Positions 43,475-54,679 of a DNA stretch of 64,000 nucleotides are shown piece after piece (position 1 is the first letter of the stretch; each line of letters opens with the position of its first letter). The notes under the pieces were generated by a model. It ran no database searches, was not told the origin of the DNA, and was given only the letters and a program-made list of their open reading frames with translations. Source of the DNA: Pisaster brevispinus (taxonomy: Eukaryota > Echinodermata > Asteroidea > Forcipulatida > Asteriidae); NCBI GenBank assembly GCA_023634235.1, contig JAMKCF010000004.1, forward strand, positions 5,311,202-5,375,201, given 5' to 3'. The position numbers and the translations under genes were made by a program.

Positions 43475-43545
43475 TGGGTGGGATTCGAACCCATGCCTGC
43501 TGTTGTCTTTAATCAGTAAACTACCGAGCTTCGGAGCTTGCCAGC
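43475..43545 (-). mobile_element. SINE-D tRNA-like head, minus
   Basis: On the minus strand it reads GCTCGGTAGTTTACTGATTA then GGGTTCGAATCCCACCCAC. Box B is intact. Confidence 0.5.
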
Positions 43546-44149
43546 TTGACTCCGGTGATATATTGTACCCGCTGCTAACTTGCTAAGTACAGGATTTGAA
43601 CCAACCTCTCTCTAGAATGCAGGGGTCATGGCTGGCAGTGTTCATCTCCTACCCAAGTAGCCTGTGGTATTTGTTTGTTTGTTTGTCTGTTTGTTTTGCT
43701 TTTTTTTTCTTGCTTTTTTTTCTTGCTTTTTTTTCACAGACACCAAAGTATGCAGTGTTTTGTCAAACATTGGCGTTATTCCAGACAGTCAATTGTAAAT
43801 TGTATTACTATAGAATGCAGCAATACACAGTAGAATTATTCTCACAAATTTTTTGAAGTACAGACTTTTTGTAGCCTGGTAATTTTATGATTGAAAGCCT
43901 GGCAGGCTTCCTAAATGTCATCAGTTGTTGTTGTTAAATTCATTATTACATGTGTAGATGAACAGGGACTTCTATTATGGCATGGAACTACTGTACATGT
44001 GCGACAACACACATCATGTTGTCGTCATCTTTAAAAAATATGCAGACTTATATGTATATAGCGCTTTATGATGCCCGAATGGCATCTTCAAAAGCTCAGG
44101 TATGCTGAGCAATGTTTGGACTGAAAAGGCGGCCATTTATATAGCACCT

Positions 44150-44310
44150 GGAATTTCATCTTTGAGAGAGTAAGGCCACTTTCATTTTGCAAAGGGCACT
44201 TCCACTGGAAAATCTTGAAGTCTAATGGGATACTTTTGAATGAAGGGGCACCAAGGCCAAGACCACCTGGAGCAACAGAGGCCATGGCCTCCGTGTAATT
44301 CCAGGCCTGC
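44150..44310. mobile_element. MITE-like repeat M1 copy
   Basis: AAAGGGCACTTCCACTGGAA, CCAAGGCCAAGACCACCTGG and GGCCTCCGTGTAATTCCAGG. The complementary copy is at 44890-45185. Confidence 0.55.
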
Positions 44311-44560
44311 CCTGTAATGGTTTACGAGGTAATGTAATGCGGTGCAATCTGCAGCCAACCAAGCCAGAAAAACCGGGGCAAAACCCTTTCTCTTCATGGT
44401 ATATTAAGTGTACTGGGTTCTTTTTCATGCATTCACACAACACATTGGCTTTATGTCCCATCCGAAGGACAAAGCAATTTGGCCAAGTGTCTTGCTTACA
44501 GGCACAAGGACTTGAACCCACACTCTGCTGGTTAGAACCACTCGTCCACGACGGCCATCT
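44290..44560 (-). mobile_element. SINE-A copy, minus
   Basis: Complements of the head (CAGCAGAGTGTGGGTTC) and body (CCTTCGGATGGGACATAAAG), plus CGGTTTTTCTGGC and the CGTAAACC block. The tail is lost. Confidence 0.6.
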
Positions 44561-44889
44561 TTGTCTTGTAACAATGTAGAACAATGGCTCTCCAGTCTCC
44601 TACAAAAAAAGGTGGCCAGCCTCCCTTCTGGCCTCATCTTGGATAATGGGGGGGGGGGGGACACACAAAATTTCAGTACACCCTACCCCAATTTATGAAG
44701 GTTCTGTTCAGTTTTGTTTTCCACTCAATTTATAACGACAATAAATTTGGGTATTGGATTGAAACAACCTGGATTAAGTGGTGGTGATCTCTTATGAATG
44801 GAGAGCCCCAATATTGATATTTAGGAACTCCAAGGACAGAAAATTGTACAGGAATGAATTAGCGTGTTAATACTAGCACAAGTTACGCC

Positions 44890-45185
44890 CTGCCCAGAAT
44901 TACACGGAGGCCATGGACGCTGGTGCCCTTGGATTGGCCTTGGTGCTACTTCTGTAGTTTCCCACAAGCCATTTGGAGACATGGTGATCACATTACAGCA
45001 TTACTAGGACACTATTTGGTTCATGGTTTATTTTGTCTGTGTACATTCAAACCCAACAGTGCACCCCTACGCAGGTTTAGTGCCCACCATATCTCAGTGA
45101 GGCTAATAGACTTTAAGATTTTTCAATGTGCCCTCTGCAAAATGAAAATGGCCTTGCCCTCTCAAAGATGAAGTTCTAGGTCTGT
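44890..45185. mobile_element. MITE-like repeat M1, inverted copy
   Basis: CAGAATTACACGGAGGCCAT ... TTTGCAGAGGGCA complement ... CTCAAAGATGAAGTTC, in the opposite orientation to 44150-44310. Confidence 0.55.
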
Positions 45186-45239
45186 TACACATTAAGGGAC
45201 ATACCTAATGTAGGACCAACACTAACAAGATGTAAAATA

Positions 45240-45680
45240 GTGGCTCACCACATCATCCACATGGCAGGTACATGTACATAAATATATCAAGACATTATGG
45301 AAGTAATGTTTTCAATAAATAATAGGAATTAATTAAACAATATCAGATTATAGAATTGGTAAAAAAAACAAAAACTGAAAAAGCTCAGAAGTTGTCTGAA
45401 AGGACATGTGTATTTTGCTTTTGCCTATGAGTCTTCACGAATTATCTTCATGTGGAAAATGATTGTGCTATAGTACATGTATTTGTACAAATATTGTACT
45501 CATCAAATTTACCCTCAGACAATACCTTGGCTCTTTTATAATAAAGTACAGTAAAGTCCTAACGTAAACAGTACTGTCCCGATCATTCCTGTCCATTATA
45601 ACAACCTCTGGGATAAGTGCTTCCGGACAGACAGACCCTGCTCTTTTAATGTTCAGCCAGTTCTTAAAATCTAGACAGAC
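45240..45680. other. Intergenic stretch without recognised features
   Basis: No exon, repeat or RNA gene was seen here. Confidence 0.5.
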
Positions 45681-45682
45681 TG

Positions 45683-45687
45683 AGAGC

Positions 45688-45751
<64 letters not shown>

Positions 45752-45752
45752 A
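45683..45752. repeat. (GA)n microsatellite
   Basis: About 33 GA units with a few AAAG interruptions. Confidence 0.92.
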
Positions 45753-46384
45753 AAAAAAAAATCATCTTAAAAGGTCACATCCAGGTCAACCCGTGCACTA
45801 CACATGTTCAGCATTCTCATTATGGTATCACACAAAGTGCAATGTGCCCTGGGATGTAATGTGTACTGTACAATGTATGTTGGACTGGGTAATCCGCAGT
45901 GTACATGGCGTATTAGACAATCCTGCCGGAGAAAGTGGAGGTGGAAATCGGAGGAATTTTAACACAATCAGAGAATGATAATGTCACAACTGCTGTCGGA
46001 ATTTCAAGCCGGAAGATGATCGCGGCTCCGACGTAAAAATTGTAAGTGAAACTCGGGAGAGAATTGGTTTTTGCCGGTGCAGAATGGTGCAATCGGCAGA
46101 CAATGTGAACATTAGTGTATATTAGTATGTTCAGTATCTGATGTTAATGCCCAGTGTGTGCAGCGCATGGACCCGTCGGCCCAGACAGCACTTGACAAGT
46201 GTATGTCAAATGAGATTGCAGAATTAGTCATTTGCATTCTTAAGTACATGTGCATATAGGATTCCACTCTTTGCATGTTGGTACCGCAGAGACTTGCAGA
46301 CATACCTTGAAACTGTCCACTAGGTGTGTTTTTATGCAAGGTGTGTTTTTAGGCAAGGTTTTCTTTTGACAAAGGGTATTTTCG

Positions 46385-46562
46385 TTGTACCAGTCCTGGT
46401 ACTTCACGGAGGCAGCAGAGGCAATTGCCTCTGTTGCCCCCATATCTGTGCCCTGGTGCCCCTTAAAATGTTCCAATACAATTTCCTCATAGAAGTGCTC
46501 TTTACCAAGGAGAAATTGCCTTGGTGCTCTTGCCCTTTCAAAAACCAAGCATCAGGTCTGTT
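46385..46562. mobile_element. MITE-like repeat M1 copy
   Basis: CCAGTCCTGGTACTTCACGG...CAAAAACCAAGCATCAGGTC inverted edges, interior CCCTGGTGCCCCTTAAAATG and CACCAAGGAGAAATTGCC-type words. A partial copy follows at 46736-46795. Confidence 0.5.
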
Positions 46563-46866
46563 GTACAATATTTCCGCAAACTCTCTCGTAGCCCGACCTT
46601 ATATATTGCAAGGATTTGATGTTTTCGGTTCATTGGTGGTCCAGAATCTTAGGAGGACTCATACATATCCGGCATGATACTTTGTTCATATAAGGGCAAG
46701 AAATGTTCCAATAGAAAGTAACAATTACCACTTAGAGGTGCCCTTTACCAAGGAGAAAACGCCTTGGTGCCCTTGGCCTTTCAGAATCGAAGCATAATGA
46801 CCTGTAAGTTAGATCAAAGATCTACACAGACCCCTAGCATTCAAGCCACCATCATGAGGTCAAATC

Positions 46867-47119
46867 AGGGCCCAGTTTCATGGCTCTGCTTACCGCCGAA
46901 TTCTGCGCTTGCCATCACCATTCTCCACTTACTGTGCAAGCGCCGAATTTCTGCGCCAGCTGTGTAAGCGTAGAATGCCTAGTAACGTGGACTGCGCACG
47001 TGCACAAGCAAAAAATCCCTATTAACCCGTGAAATACACTTTGCGTAAGCGCGGAATTCCCTGCTTCCGTAAGCGCCGGTTCTTTGCTTACGGTAAGCAG
47101 AGCCATGAAATTGGGCCCT
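46867..47119. mobile_element. Foldback MITE F2 (GGGCCCAGTTTCATGGCTCTG)
   Basis: The left end 46867-46894 and right end 47091-47119 are inverted copies: AGGGCCCAGTTTCATGGCTC against GAGCCATGAAATTGGGCCCT. A shorter relative is at 49539-49660 and fragments are at about 19078-19125. Confidence 0.8.
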
Positions 47120-47226
47120 GCACGGTTTTACGCCCTACACATAACTCTTCAGCCAATGATAAGTCTTTCTTTGACCTCTGTGAGTGCGCTGTTTGGGCTT
47201 GCGACATCATTGTATGCAAAGGGTCT

Positions 47227-47671
47227 TTAAAGGTATCTAGGGTCATTGGTTTTTGACAACATAATGCTACTATGCACTTTACAGGCAAAATTATATAGAA
47301 AGATACAGCAAAAGTCACATGTGAAAGTTTCAGCTGAATGCAGTGTCTACTTGCTGAGGGAAAAAAAAGCTGTCACAAGAACGTATCCATCCAAGTTGAG
47401 CAAGGTCACAGCGGGTGCCAACCGCAGCTCTGGCCGCAGCATTCGCGAACGGGCATCAACCCTCAGAAGTCTGAGAAACATTTCATGCATGAATCATTTC
47501 TCAGATTAAAATGTTTTGGGTTAAAAATTAGCCAAATCATATAATTACTTCAAGGGAACTCCTTTCTCAAAATAGTGTATTACTACCAACAGCTGCAGTG
47601 CTTCTCACCAAGTAAGTTTTTATGGTCATTGATTTTTTAGAGTATTTACCAATCTATGACTCTACCTTTAA
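47227..47671. mobile_element. TTAAAGGTA-family element, copy A
   Basis: TTAAAGGTA at the left (47227-47235) is exactly inverted as TACCTTTAA at the right (47663-47671). TTAA at both edges would fit a piggyBac-type target site. The interior carries a TGAGAAACATTTCATGCATG-type foldback. Confidence 0.6.
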
Positions 47672-48020
47672 GCCAATATTTTTTAGCCTAATCCAACATC
47701 CTCCAAACCTAAACCCAGGCATGTGAGCCCAGACACCACCAAATCTTGTCGTTCTATTATGCTTCGATCAATGGGCGCAAACTTTTCCAAGTGCACAGAG
47801 AATTAAGCAGAAGGGAAATGATGCCAGGATGCACGATGAAGATAAGAAACATCAGGAAATAGCAGTGGAGTTAAAAAGACCCCCAAAAGATCGTCTCTGG
47901 AGGATTTTACATGAAAAGAAGTTACAAGAAAATATCAAACTGCGATTGGATATGAAGGAAAAGAAAAAGAATACTCAAGGGGAATGACCTTAAGCAACGA
48001 GGTCAGAATAAGTTTGACTT

Positions 48021-48670
48021 TAAAGGTACGGTCATAGATTTGGTAACTACTCACAAAATGAATGACCGTAAAAAGTTACTTGATGAGACAGGGCTCGAAT
48101 TTTACACTGGACTGCCGGCCCGAGGCCAGTAATTTTAGCCTCGGGCCAGTAAACTCATGACCTGACAAGTCCGGCGGTCTTGTGTTTTTCAATTGAAAAT
48201 AGCCACTCTGTAATATCTTCAGAAATGGTGTTCAAATGTTGACCTTGAGTCTGGTATTATACATATAAACTGACTCGTACGAAAAGTGAGACAATCATTC
48301 TCTTAGTGCTTGTTCAAATAAAAACAATTTACATGTTAAACTATGTAGAAAGCTCTTTCTTATAAAGATTCTGGTCTTGTGAAATAAATTCTGGTCCGGT
48401 AAACATATTGAGCTACAAGCCCTGCAGTCTTGTGGTATTTTACCCTAAATTCAAGCCATGTGAGAAGCGCTGGTCATGTAGCTGTTGATAGTATAAACTA
48501 TTTTAAGAAAGGATTCCCTTCGAAGTAATGCGGTTCGGAAAATTTTTCCACCCCTAAATATTTGAATCTGAGAAACGAGTCATGCTCAGATTTCTGAGGG
48601 TTGATGTCTGTTCGCGAATGCTGCGGCCAGAAACGCGGTTGGTAACCCGCTGTCACACTGCTAAAGGTGA
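48021..48670. mobile_element. TTAAAGGTA-family element, copy C, split by a nested insertion
   Basis: The left part (TTAAAGGTACGGTCATAGAT...AAAAGTTACTTGATGAGA) and right part (GAAGCGCTGGTCATGTAGC...) match the uninterrupted copy at 47227-47671 (minus). The break is filled by 48089-48460. Confidence 0.6.
48089..48460. mobile_element. hAT-like nonautonomous element H1, nested copy
   Basis: The left end CAGGGCTCGAATTT and inverted right end CATGGCTTGAATTT match at 12 of 14. TGAGA flanks both sides (48084-48088 and 48461-48465). CAGGG ends are typical of hAT elements, although hAT target sites are usually 8 bp. Confidence 0.6.
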
Positions 48671-49538
48671 CAGTACCGGGGTAGTTTTTTGCTGTTTTCT
48701 CCAGAACTGTATTCCATGGCTCAGCTGAAGTTGTGCATCACGGTCATTAATGCTTAGAACATGACCAGTTTGTTCAATTCTGTTTGACCGAGGGGAAAGT
48801 TCAAATTTCAACTGGAACATCTCAAGGGGCTCCAAGGTAATGACCTTGGCATGGGGTGCGATTGCCTCCTTTACCTCCGTGAGGTATGTATTAGGTCCGT
48901 AAAACAGTACAAATGAAATAATGCCCCCAGAGTCCCCCCCCCCCTGCTCTGAAAGGCTTTATTATGAAATTATGGCCCAAGCTGCTGTACAATTTACTTG
49001 CAGACATTCTGTACATGCTTTATATACAATGTACAATGTTGTATAACACACCTTGTTCAGTATGTATAGTGCACAATGTGCATCTTTGGATTAGACATGA
49101 CTAAAGCTACAGTAAAGCCAACGACCTCGGATGCCAAGAATCTCTTGAGACACCAGAGGGCAGCATACTTAAATGTTACGTTGGTCTCCTAGGACTCCCC
49201 CCTAATTCTTGAATAGCCCAAGTACATGAGGTTGGTACAGTAAGCACAGCAAGGACAATCACCAATTCTCTGACAGCAAATATCCCATCTAAAACCAAAT
49301 ATGTACTCAGAATTTTTTGCTGAACTGAATTAAGTTATGTAAAACTGCTCTACGCATAGCGGGTAAGCGTCAGTAAAGACATCCTTGCAGTAACTCACTG
49401 TCTAAAAAACAGTGACAAAATACAATATGGGGCCTTTTCACTTTTTTTTCTTGTGACTCCGATGAATGACTGAGCTTAAACTTTCATAGTTTTGTTATTT
49501 CATGTATGTATGTTGGGGCACACAAAGTGCTGATACTG

Positions 49539-49660
49539 GGTCCGATTTCATGGCTTTGGCTACCGCAGAACTTTGTGCTTACGGCAACCTGTAAGGTACA
49601 TGATCCTATGGGCTGTAAGCACAGATTTCCGCAGTAAGCAGAGCCGTGAAATTAGGTCCT
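49539..49660. mobile_element. Foldback MITE F2, short copy
   Basis: GGTCCGATTTCATGGCTTTG at the left and CAGAGCCGTGAAATTAGGTCC at the right. 122 bp, nearly all stem. Confidence 0.7.
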
Positions 49661-49954
49661 GGGTCTTAGTTTGACACTTACTGATGTTGGCTGTGTGATT
49701 TAAATGCTATAAATTGTTTTAGGTAGCTGAAGTAAAACATTGCTTGGCTTTCGATAACTTGAGGGTTTACCTGTAGACCTACCTGTACCTGTCGAGGCCA
49801 ATGGGTTTCTCAAGGTTGGTTCTAGGAATACGAGCCACAGTGCTGAGATGTACACCGAGGACAGACTCATGACAGAGGAAATTCTAGCTGCCGTTTTGGG
49901 GAGAGTAAATTCAATCATGTTCCGATCCTTTAGTTTTCAGTTATACTGACTATG

Positions 49955-50300
49955 TAACCTGTGCCATCACATGTTTACAAAAGAGCCACAGGGCCTGGAC
50001 TTCCTGCAGGCACGATTTGTGCATCGTAGCCAAACAGAAGAAGACATTACAATCTTAAATACATTTTGTAGGGATTTCACAGTCAGATTGTTATCACTTT
50101 TTGATATGAAGAAAGAGGTTACATCTCAAAACTTGTTCAGCAGTTTTTTTGTTTTTTTTTATAACTCGTCAATTTATATGGAAATTATGACGCAAAATGT
50201 CCAATTTCCTGTTTGGGCTGTGTAGTACATGTACATGTATCTTGCCTGCCAGAAAGGCCTTGGTTACTGTTTTTTGTAAACAAAGGTTGTCTTGTTGAAG
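49955..50300 (+). repeat. Dispersed repeat R1, copy 2 (inverted relative to 11565-11900)
   Basis: ACATGTTTACAAAAGAGCCA, GGACTTCCTGCAGG, TTACATCTCAAAACTTGTTC and GGAAATTATGACGCAAAATG are the complements of blocks in copy 1. Confidence 0.55.
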
Positions 50301-50754
50301 AGAAAAAGACAACAAAATTTGTTATCGATTAGTCAGGGATTTTGCGTACTGTATGATCGTATTGAGATTGCTTTGAATGATATTGTAAGTTGCAGTGATT
50401 TTTATTAGGGGTGCTTAGGGGTTTGGCGTAAAATCCACTTGGCTAGAATTTGTGTACAAGACCTGACTTAAAATTAGAGTGGGGAAAGGGGGAGGGGGTA
50501 ACTAACTACATCTATCTACAAGCACTAAGAGAAGATTTATCTCATTTGTCTTAATGGTAGTAATGTATATTTCGATACTTAAAAGAATTGACTGATATTT
50601 ATCGGGCTGGAAGTCAACATTTGAATGTACATTTTTCTTCTTATCTTCAAGCAAACTTGAATCCTTATTGGTCAATCCATGGCAACAAGAGTGTGATAAA
50701 CCTATATTGCACGGCCCATGTCAAACCCCAGACTGATGCGCAGTTCTAAATTTG
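50300..50754. other. Intergenic stretch without recognised features
   Basis: No gene or repeat family was identified. Confidence 0.5.
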
Positions 50755-50890
50755 TAAACATTGTCGTGACAAAATAGAGAGACAGCCATCATTTGGGCTA
50801 GATAGCTCAGCTGGTAGAGCACTGGCTTGTACTCTGAAGGTCGCAGGTTCAAATTCCATTTTTGTCAATTTTTCTATGTTCAACCCCAAA
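50755..50890 (+). mobile_element. SINE-B copy
   Basis: GTGACAAAATAGAGAGACAG leader, TAGCTCAGCTGGTAGAGCAC (box A), GGTTCAAATTC (box B) and TTCTATGTTCAACCCC body. The head looks like a sound tRNA, but the flanks place it in the SINE family. Confidence 0.68.
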
Positions 50891-52115
50891 ATTAAATATG
50901 TTAATTTGTATTTTTGGTTACTGCCAACTCTGTATTTTTTCTGTAGTTAACAATCAGCCCACGATCAATCCATTTGGATTCAACAAATATTTATTGAAAA
51001 TAGTGCTTCTGATTGTTGCAATGAAAGCACATAATGCAGGTTTTTATATTTACATGTAGTTAGTAGTCAAGTGCCACCACCACCTTTTTGTTTTGTGTGT
51101 ATACCAGACTACTGTACATGTAACAGTACAGAGCTACTTGTGTATAATCTCCATGTTTGTCCGCACGTACTGTAACAATATAAGCTTGCAGTGCCATCTA
51201 TCAAAGGGGTTTGCCAGGTCCACTGTCCCAAGGTGTCTAAGGTGACCCCCAAGGTGAGGCAGAAATCCCCCCCCCCCACCTCTTCAAAGTCCAATTTGTT
51301 TCCAGTTCAAAATTCAATTTCAAGTTCAATCCAACGCACATGATTAAAAGTTATACAAACAAGGACAAACTTTTGAAAGATATTGACGTGTCAAAAACTG
51401 GCAGCAATAGTGAATTGAGAAGCTAACTGTGTCTATATTATCCAGTCACTGAAAAAGTTAATGGTGAATCTTCAATCTAGTGCCAAGTGGCAATGGCTGA
51501 GGCTATGTCTGTGCTCGGCGTGTTGCCCGTAGCCGCAATACTGAGGTAACTGTACATTACTCATGCAATAATAGTGAGTTGTACTTGTACATGTAGCCAC
51601 AACCTTGGGGCAACCACACAGTCGAGGGCATGAGCTACTGCACGGTCATCAGGGTAATGAACCTGTTAAATAGACGTGGACCGTAAAGTTCACAATACAA
51701 ACACGGAGGAGGGTACATGTACATTGTATCTGTCCATGCAATTATTCATTCTTTTCACTACAATGGGAGAAGTCACGAGTGTCAAACCGCAGGGTGAAGT
51801 AAACTCCTACTATGAACAGATGAAACTGGAAGCAACAAAAGGAAGTTATTACATTGTGTTTATAAATAATTATTGCACAGTTTGTTAAAGTAGCATGCCA
51901 TTTTACTGCCAACGAAGCATTCTGTATTGATGAAGAGCATTCACAAACTTTGAGGAAAACATTTGTACACTTGGATCAACAAGAGTTCAGTTATAACAGG
52001 ATGTACGTAATACTTTTTTAAAAGGTGCACTCTACAGCGTACGTGTGTTAACTGTACATGTACCTTTACATGTATGTCCCACCAACAATTGTGTATTTCA
52101 TTTTTTTCAACTTAA
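50891..52115. other. Intergenic stretch without a firm gene
   Basis: An ATG in strong context (ACAATGG) near 51762 opens 43 codons starting MGEVTSVKPQGE, but no good donor follows. Confidence 0.4.
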
Positions 52116-52446
52116 TTAACTCTTTCAGTGCCAATGTCGTACATGTTCGACCTGTTTCATGTATTTCCGAAAGCGCCGCTATCGTACATGTACGATCTTT
52201 TTTATGTTCTCAAAAAGTGTCATCAATCGTACTTGTTCGACCCATTTTAATATACATGTTTGTTATTTTCAGAGGGCATTCATCACCCAAGAAATACTAT
52301 TGACTTTGGGGTGTACGATCAGCAAGATACATTTTGTTTGGTGAGAAAGGCTTTTGAAAAAATTATACAGAATGTTGAAAAACCTCAATAAGCTTGGCAT
52401 TTTTGGTTAAAAAAAAACAATCAAAAGCGGGCACTGAAAGAGTTAC
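52116..52446. mobile_element. piggyBac-type MITE with internal CGTACATGT repeats
   Basis: TTAA at 52116-52119 is followed by CTCTTTCAGTGCC (52120-52132), inverted as GGCACTGAAAGAG (52430-52442) and then TTAC, a one-base-changed TTAA. Inside are three TCGTACNTGTNCGA(C/T)C motifs (52138, 52193, 52228). Confidence 0.78.
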
Positions 52447-53029
52447 ATGTAAATGATGTGTAAGTTGCATACTTTACATGTGGATTTTATGTACAACCAA
52501 ACATGTGTGCAGGTACGTCGGTATTGAGATTAACATGCCAAATTTGTCTAAAGGCCACAGAGGCCCTTTGTCTCTGACGCAACTGGTCTTGGCTCCAGCA
52601 GAGTCTTTATCTGAAAGGCTCAAAATAATACGCAACTCTCATTCAATACACATGCATTCCATACAACATGCACACCTGTACATAAAAACTAGGATGATAC
52701 ACGTTGGTATTCTTCAGCAGAAAGGCATTGAATGAATTAGAAATAACACATCGTTGGGACTACAGGATGTATTGAAATGATGTTTTTATAACCATAAATT
52801 ACAAGGTCAATTGTTTCCAAGGGCATTGTACTTTGGTTTTTAACGTATCATACAATGTGTGTTGTACGATGTACACGTATGTTTACAGTACTTGTCCTAC
52901 TACGTGTATACTAGGTATAAGGACAAACAATACCTGAGCCCGATGCTTTGTTCTTGTAGGGCCAAGGTTGTGTTTTGTTTTTCCTTCAGGGAACCTCTGC
53001 GAGGAGAAAAAAGAAAAGTGGGGGTGTCG

Positions 53030-53183
53030 TAGCCGGTGTGCTAGGGCGGTGGACTCAAGTTCTTTACTATACAGAGTGTGGGTTTGACTCCCTGGACTGG
53101 TCGCTCGCAACACTTAAAGGTCCTTGAGCAATGGGTACCGGCGAGAGCTGGGAAGTAACCTGCGATGGACTGGCATCCTGTCC
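53030..53183 (+). mobile_element. tRNA-headed SINE with a CGATGGACTGGC core
   Basis: Head GTCGTAGCCGGTGTGCTAGG, box-B relic GGTTTGACTCC, then ACCTGCGATGGACTGGCATC and CTGTCCGG. The second block is shared by widespread deuterostome SINE families. A long G-run follows. Confidence 0.6.
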
Positions 53184-53214
53184 GGGGGGGGGGGGGGGGG
53201 GGGGGAGGGGGGGG
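53184..53214 (+). repeat. G homopolymer
   Basis: About 30 G with one A. Confidence 0.9.
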
Positions 53215-53849
53215 TAATAGACTCTCAGTTGCTCAATGATTTAATGCCAATAAAACCGGATATACATGTACATTGTAAAACACTGGCCTGATGAGTTATA
53301 CTGGCTTGATGAAAATACCGTGACAGTTTTTTTGATGTTTTAACATCAAGTAGCACTGTATTCAGTTCAGTTTCACAGGTGAGTTTCATTGTATCTTTCT
53401 TGACAATTTGCCTTACATGTAGATATCAGCATTACGTTGACAAAAACGGATCCATATGACTCTACCTTTAAGATACAAATTGTTCTTCTGTTTAACCCAC
53501 TGTTGGTGGAATGACTATTATGACCAGTGGGCTACTCCTACAGGATGTACAGCCATCGTCAAGCGCTCTGTGAGCTGAAACAGGAAGGATGCAAAAAAAA
53601 ACAACAACATGGAAACCCCTTCAGAACAATTACTCATGTGATGATGTTTTGGATAAAAATACCGGCGAATGATTTTGTTGTTAGTCAGTTTGTACAGCTG
53701 GAGACTGTGATGAATCGAGCGGTGAGCTGCCCCGCTGTATTAGACATGAACGCATAATTTCTGTTTCTGTATGAGTGGGAGTAAGGGACCATCCACATTT
53801 TCCAGTATGTACAGAGAGTCCGCCCCCCCCCTTCCCCAAAGTAGTTATT

Positions 53850-54180
53850 ATATATAAAAAGTAGTTATTTTATATCCGTCACTCAGTGAGGCTCAAGGCG
53901 CTTCAACATTCAGTATTTTCCTGCAAGGTATTTTGGGGCTACGTTTGCAGTATAAGACCTACATGTACTCCTTTACGTAGCACCACGTAACGGTTTACAA
54001 GGTGCTGCGGCGCAGTATGCTGTGGCGCAGTATGCTGTGGCGCAGTATGCTGTGGCGCAGTATGCTGCGGCGCAGTATGCTGTGGCGCAGTATGCTGTGG
54101 CGCAGTATGCTGTGGCGCAGTATACTGTGGCGCAGTATGCTGTGGCGCAGTATGCTGTGGCGCAGTATGCTGCCAATCAA
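53850..54180 (-). mobile_element. SINE-A copy, minus, carrying an internal minisatellite
   Basis: The tail complement ATCCGTCACTCAGTGAGGCT and AAGGCGCTTCAACATTCAGT is followed by the body complement GGTTTACAAGGTGCTG. The internal GCTG-GCGCAGTAT segment is then amplified (54004-54172) before GCTGCCAATCAA, the expected continuation of the SINE body. Confidence 0.65.
54004..54172. repeat. 15-bp minisatellite, 12 copies
   Basis: GCTGTGGCGCAGTAT repeated 12 times with only C/T and one A/G change. It is open in several frames simply because 15 is divisible by three. Confidence 0.95.
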
Positions 54181-54469
54181 CATTTTTCTTTCAAAATTGA
54201 TTTACATTATTTAATTATTAAAATTGTACACAGCTTTTAAAGTCATAGTGGGGCCTTTCCCCCTTCAAACTTATTATATGGCCATAACAATTTTCATACT
54301 TTGGGCGTCCCCTAATAAAACAAACAGTGAGAGTTGTTGCATTACTTTCATTTCATATCAGACCAAGGTACATTTAATTTGGTTTTTCCCTTACACCGAT
54401 GTGTATTAAGCACTGTATGCTCAGTGCTTTCCCGTGCTCCGTGAAAAATTCCACAGGTAAGGTAATCAC

Positions 54470-54541
54470 TCGGGTGGGATTCGAACCCACGACCTTTGCA
54501 TTGCTAGAGCAGATGTCTTACCACTAGACCACCGAGCCAGC
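54470..54541 (-). mobile_element. SINE-D tRNA-like head, minus
   Basis: On the minus strand: GGCTCGGTGGTCTAGTGGTA, GACATCTGCTCTAGCAATGC and GGGTTCGAATCCCACCCGAG. Both A and B boxes are intact, but the anticodon arm does not fold convincingly. Confidence 0.5.
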
Positions 54542-54679
54542 CCGAGTATCCCCGATGCAAACATTACATCTTATTAAGGTACATTTACACAACTAACCAG
54601 GATCTGGGAATTGCGTGTCCAGAATTGCTGCAAATTGTTTAAAAACAGCACGTTCAAATTGTGTACTCAAGTCCCGAGT

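Noticed and set aside
50796..50870. Functional tRNA gene
   Set aside because: The head folds plausibly, but the leader and 3' body are shared with three other copies, so it is a SINE; the same holds for 1443-1517, 9011-9085 and 14266-14345.
53973..54240. Overlapping frames of AQYAV and LRHSI repeats on both strands
   Set aside because: A 15-bp repeat without stops is open in several frames; the DNA is an expanded SINE segment.
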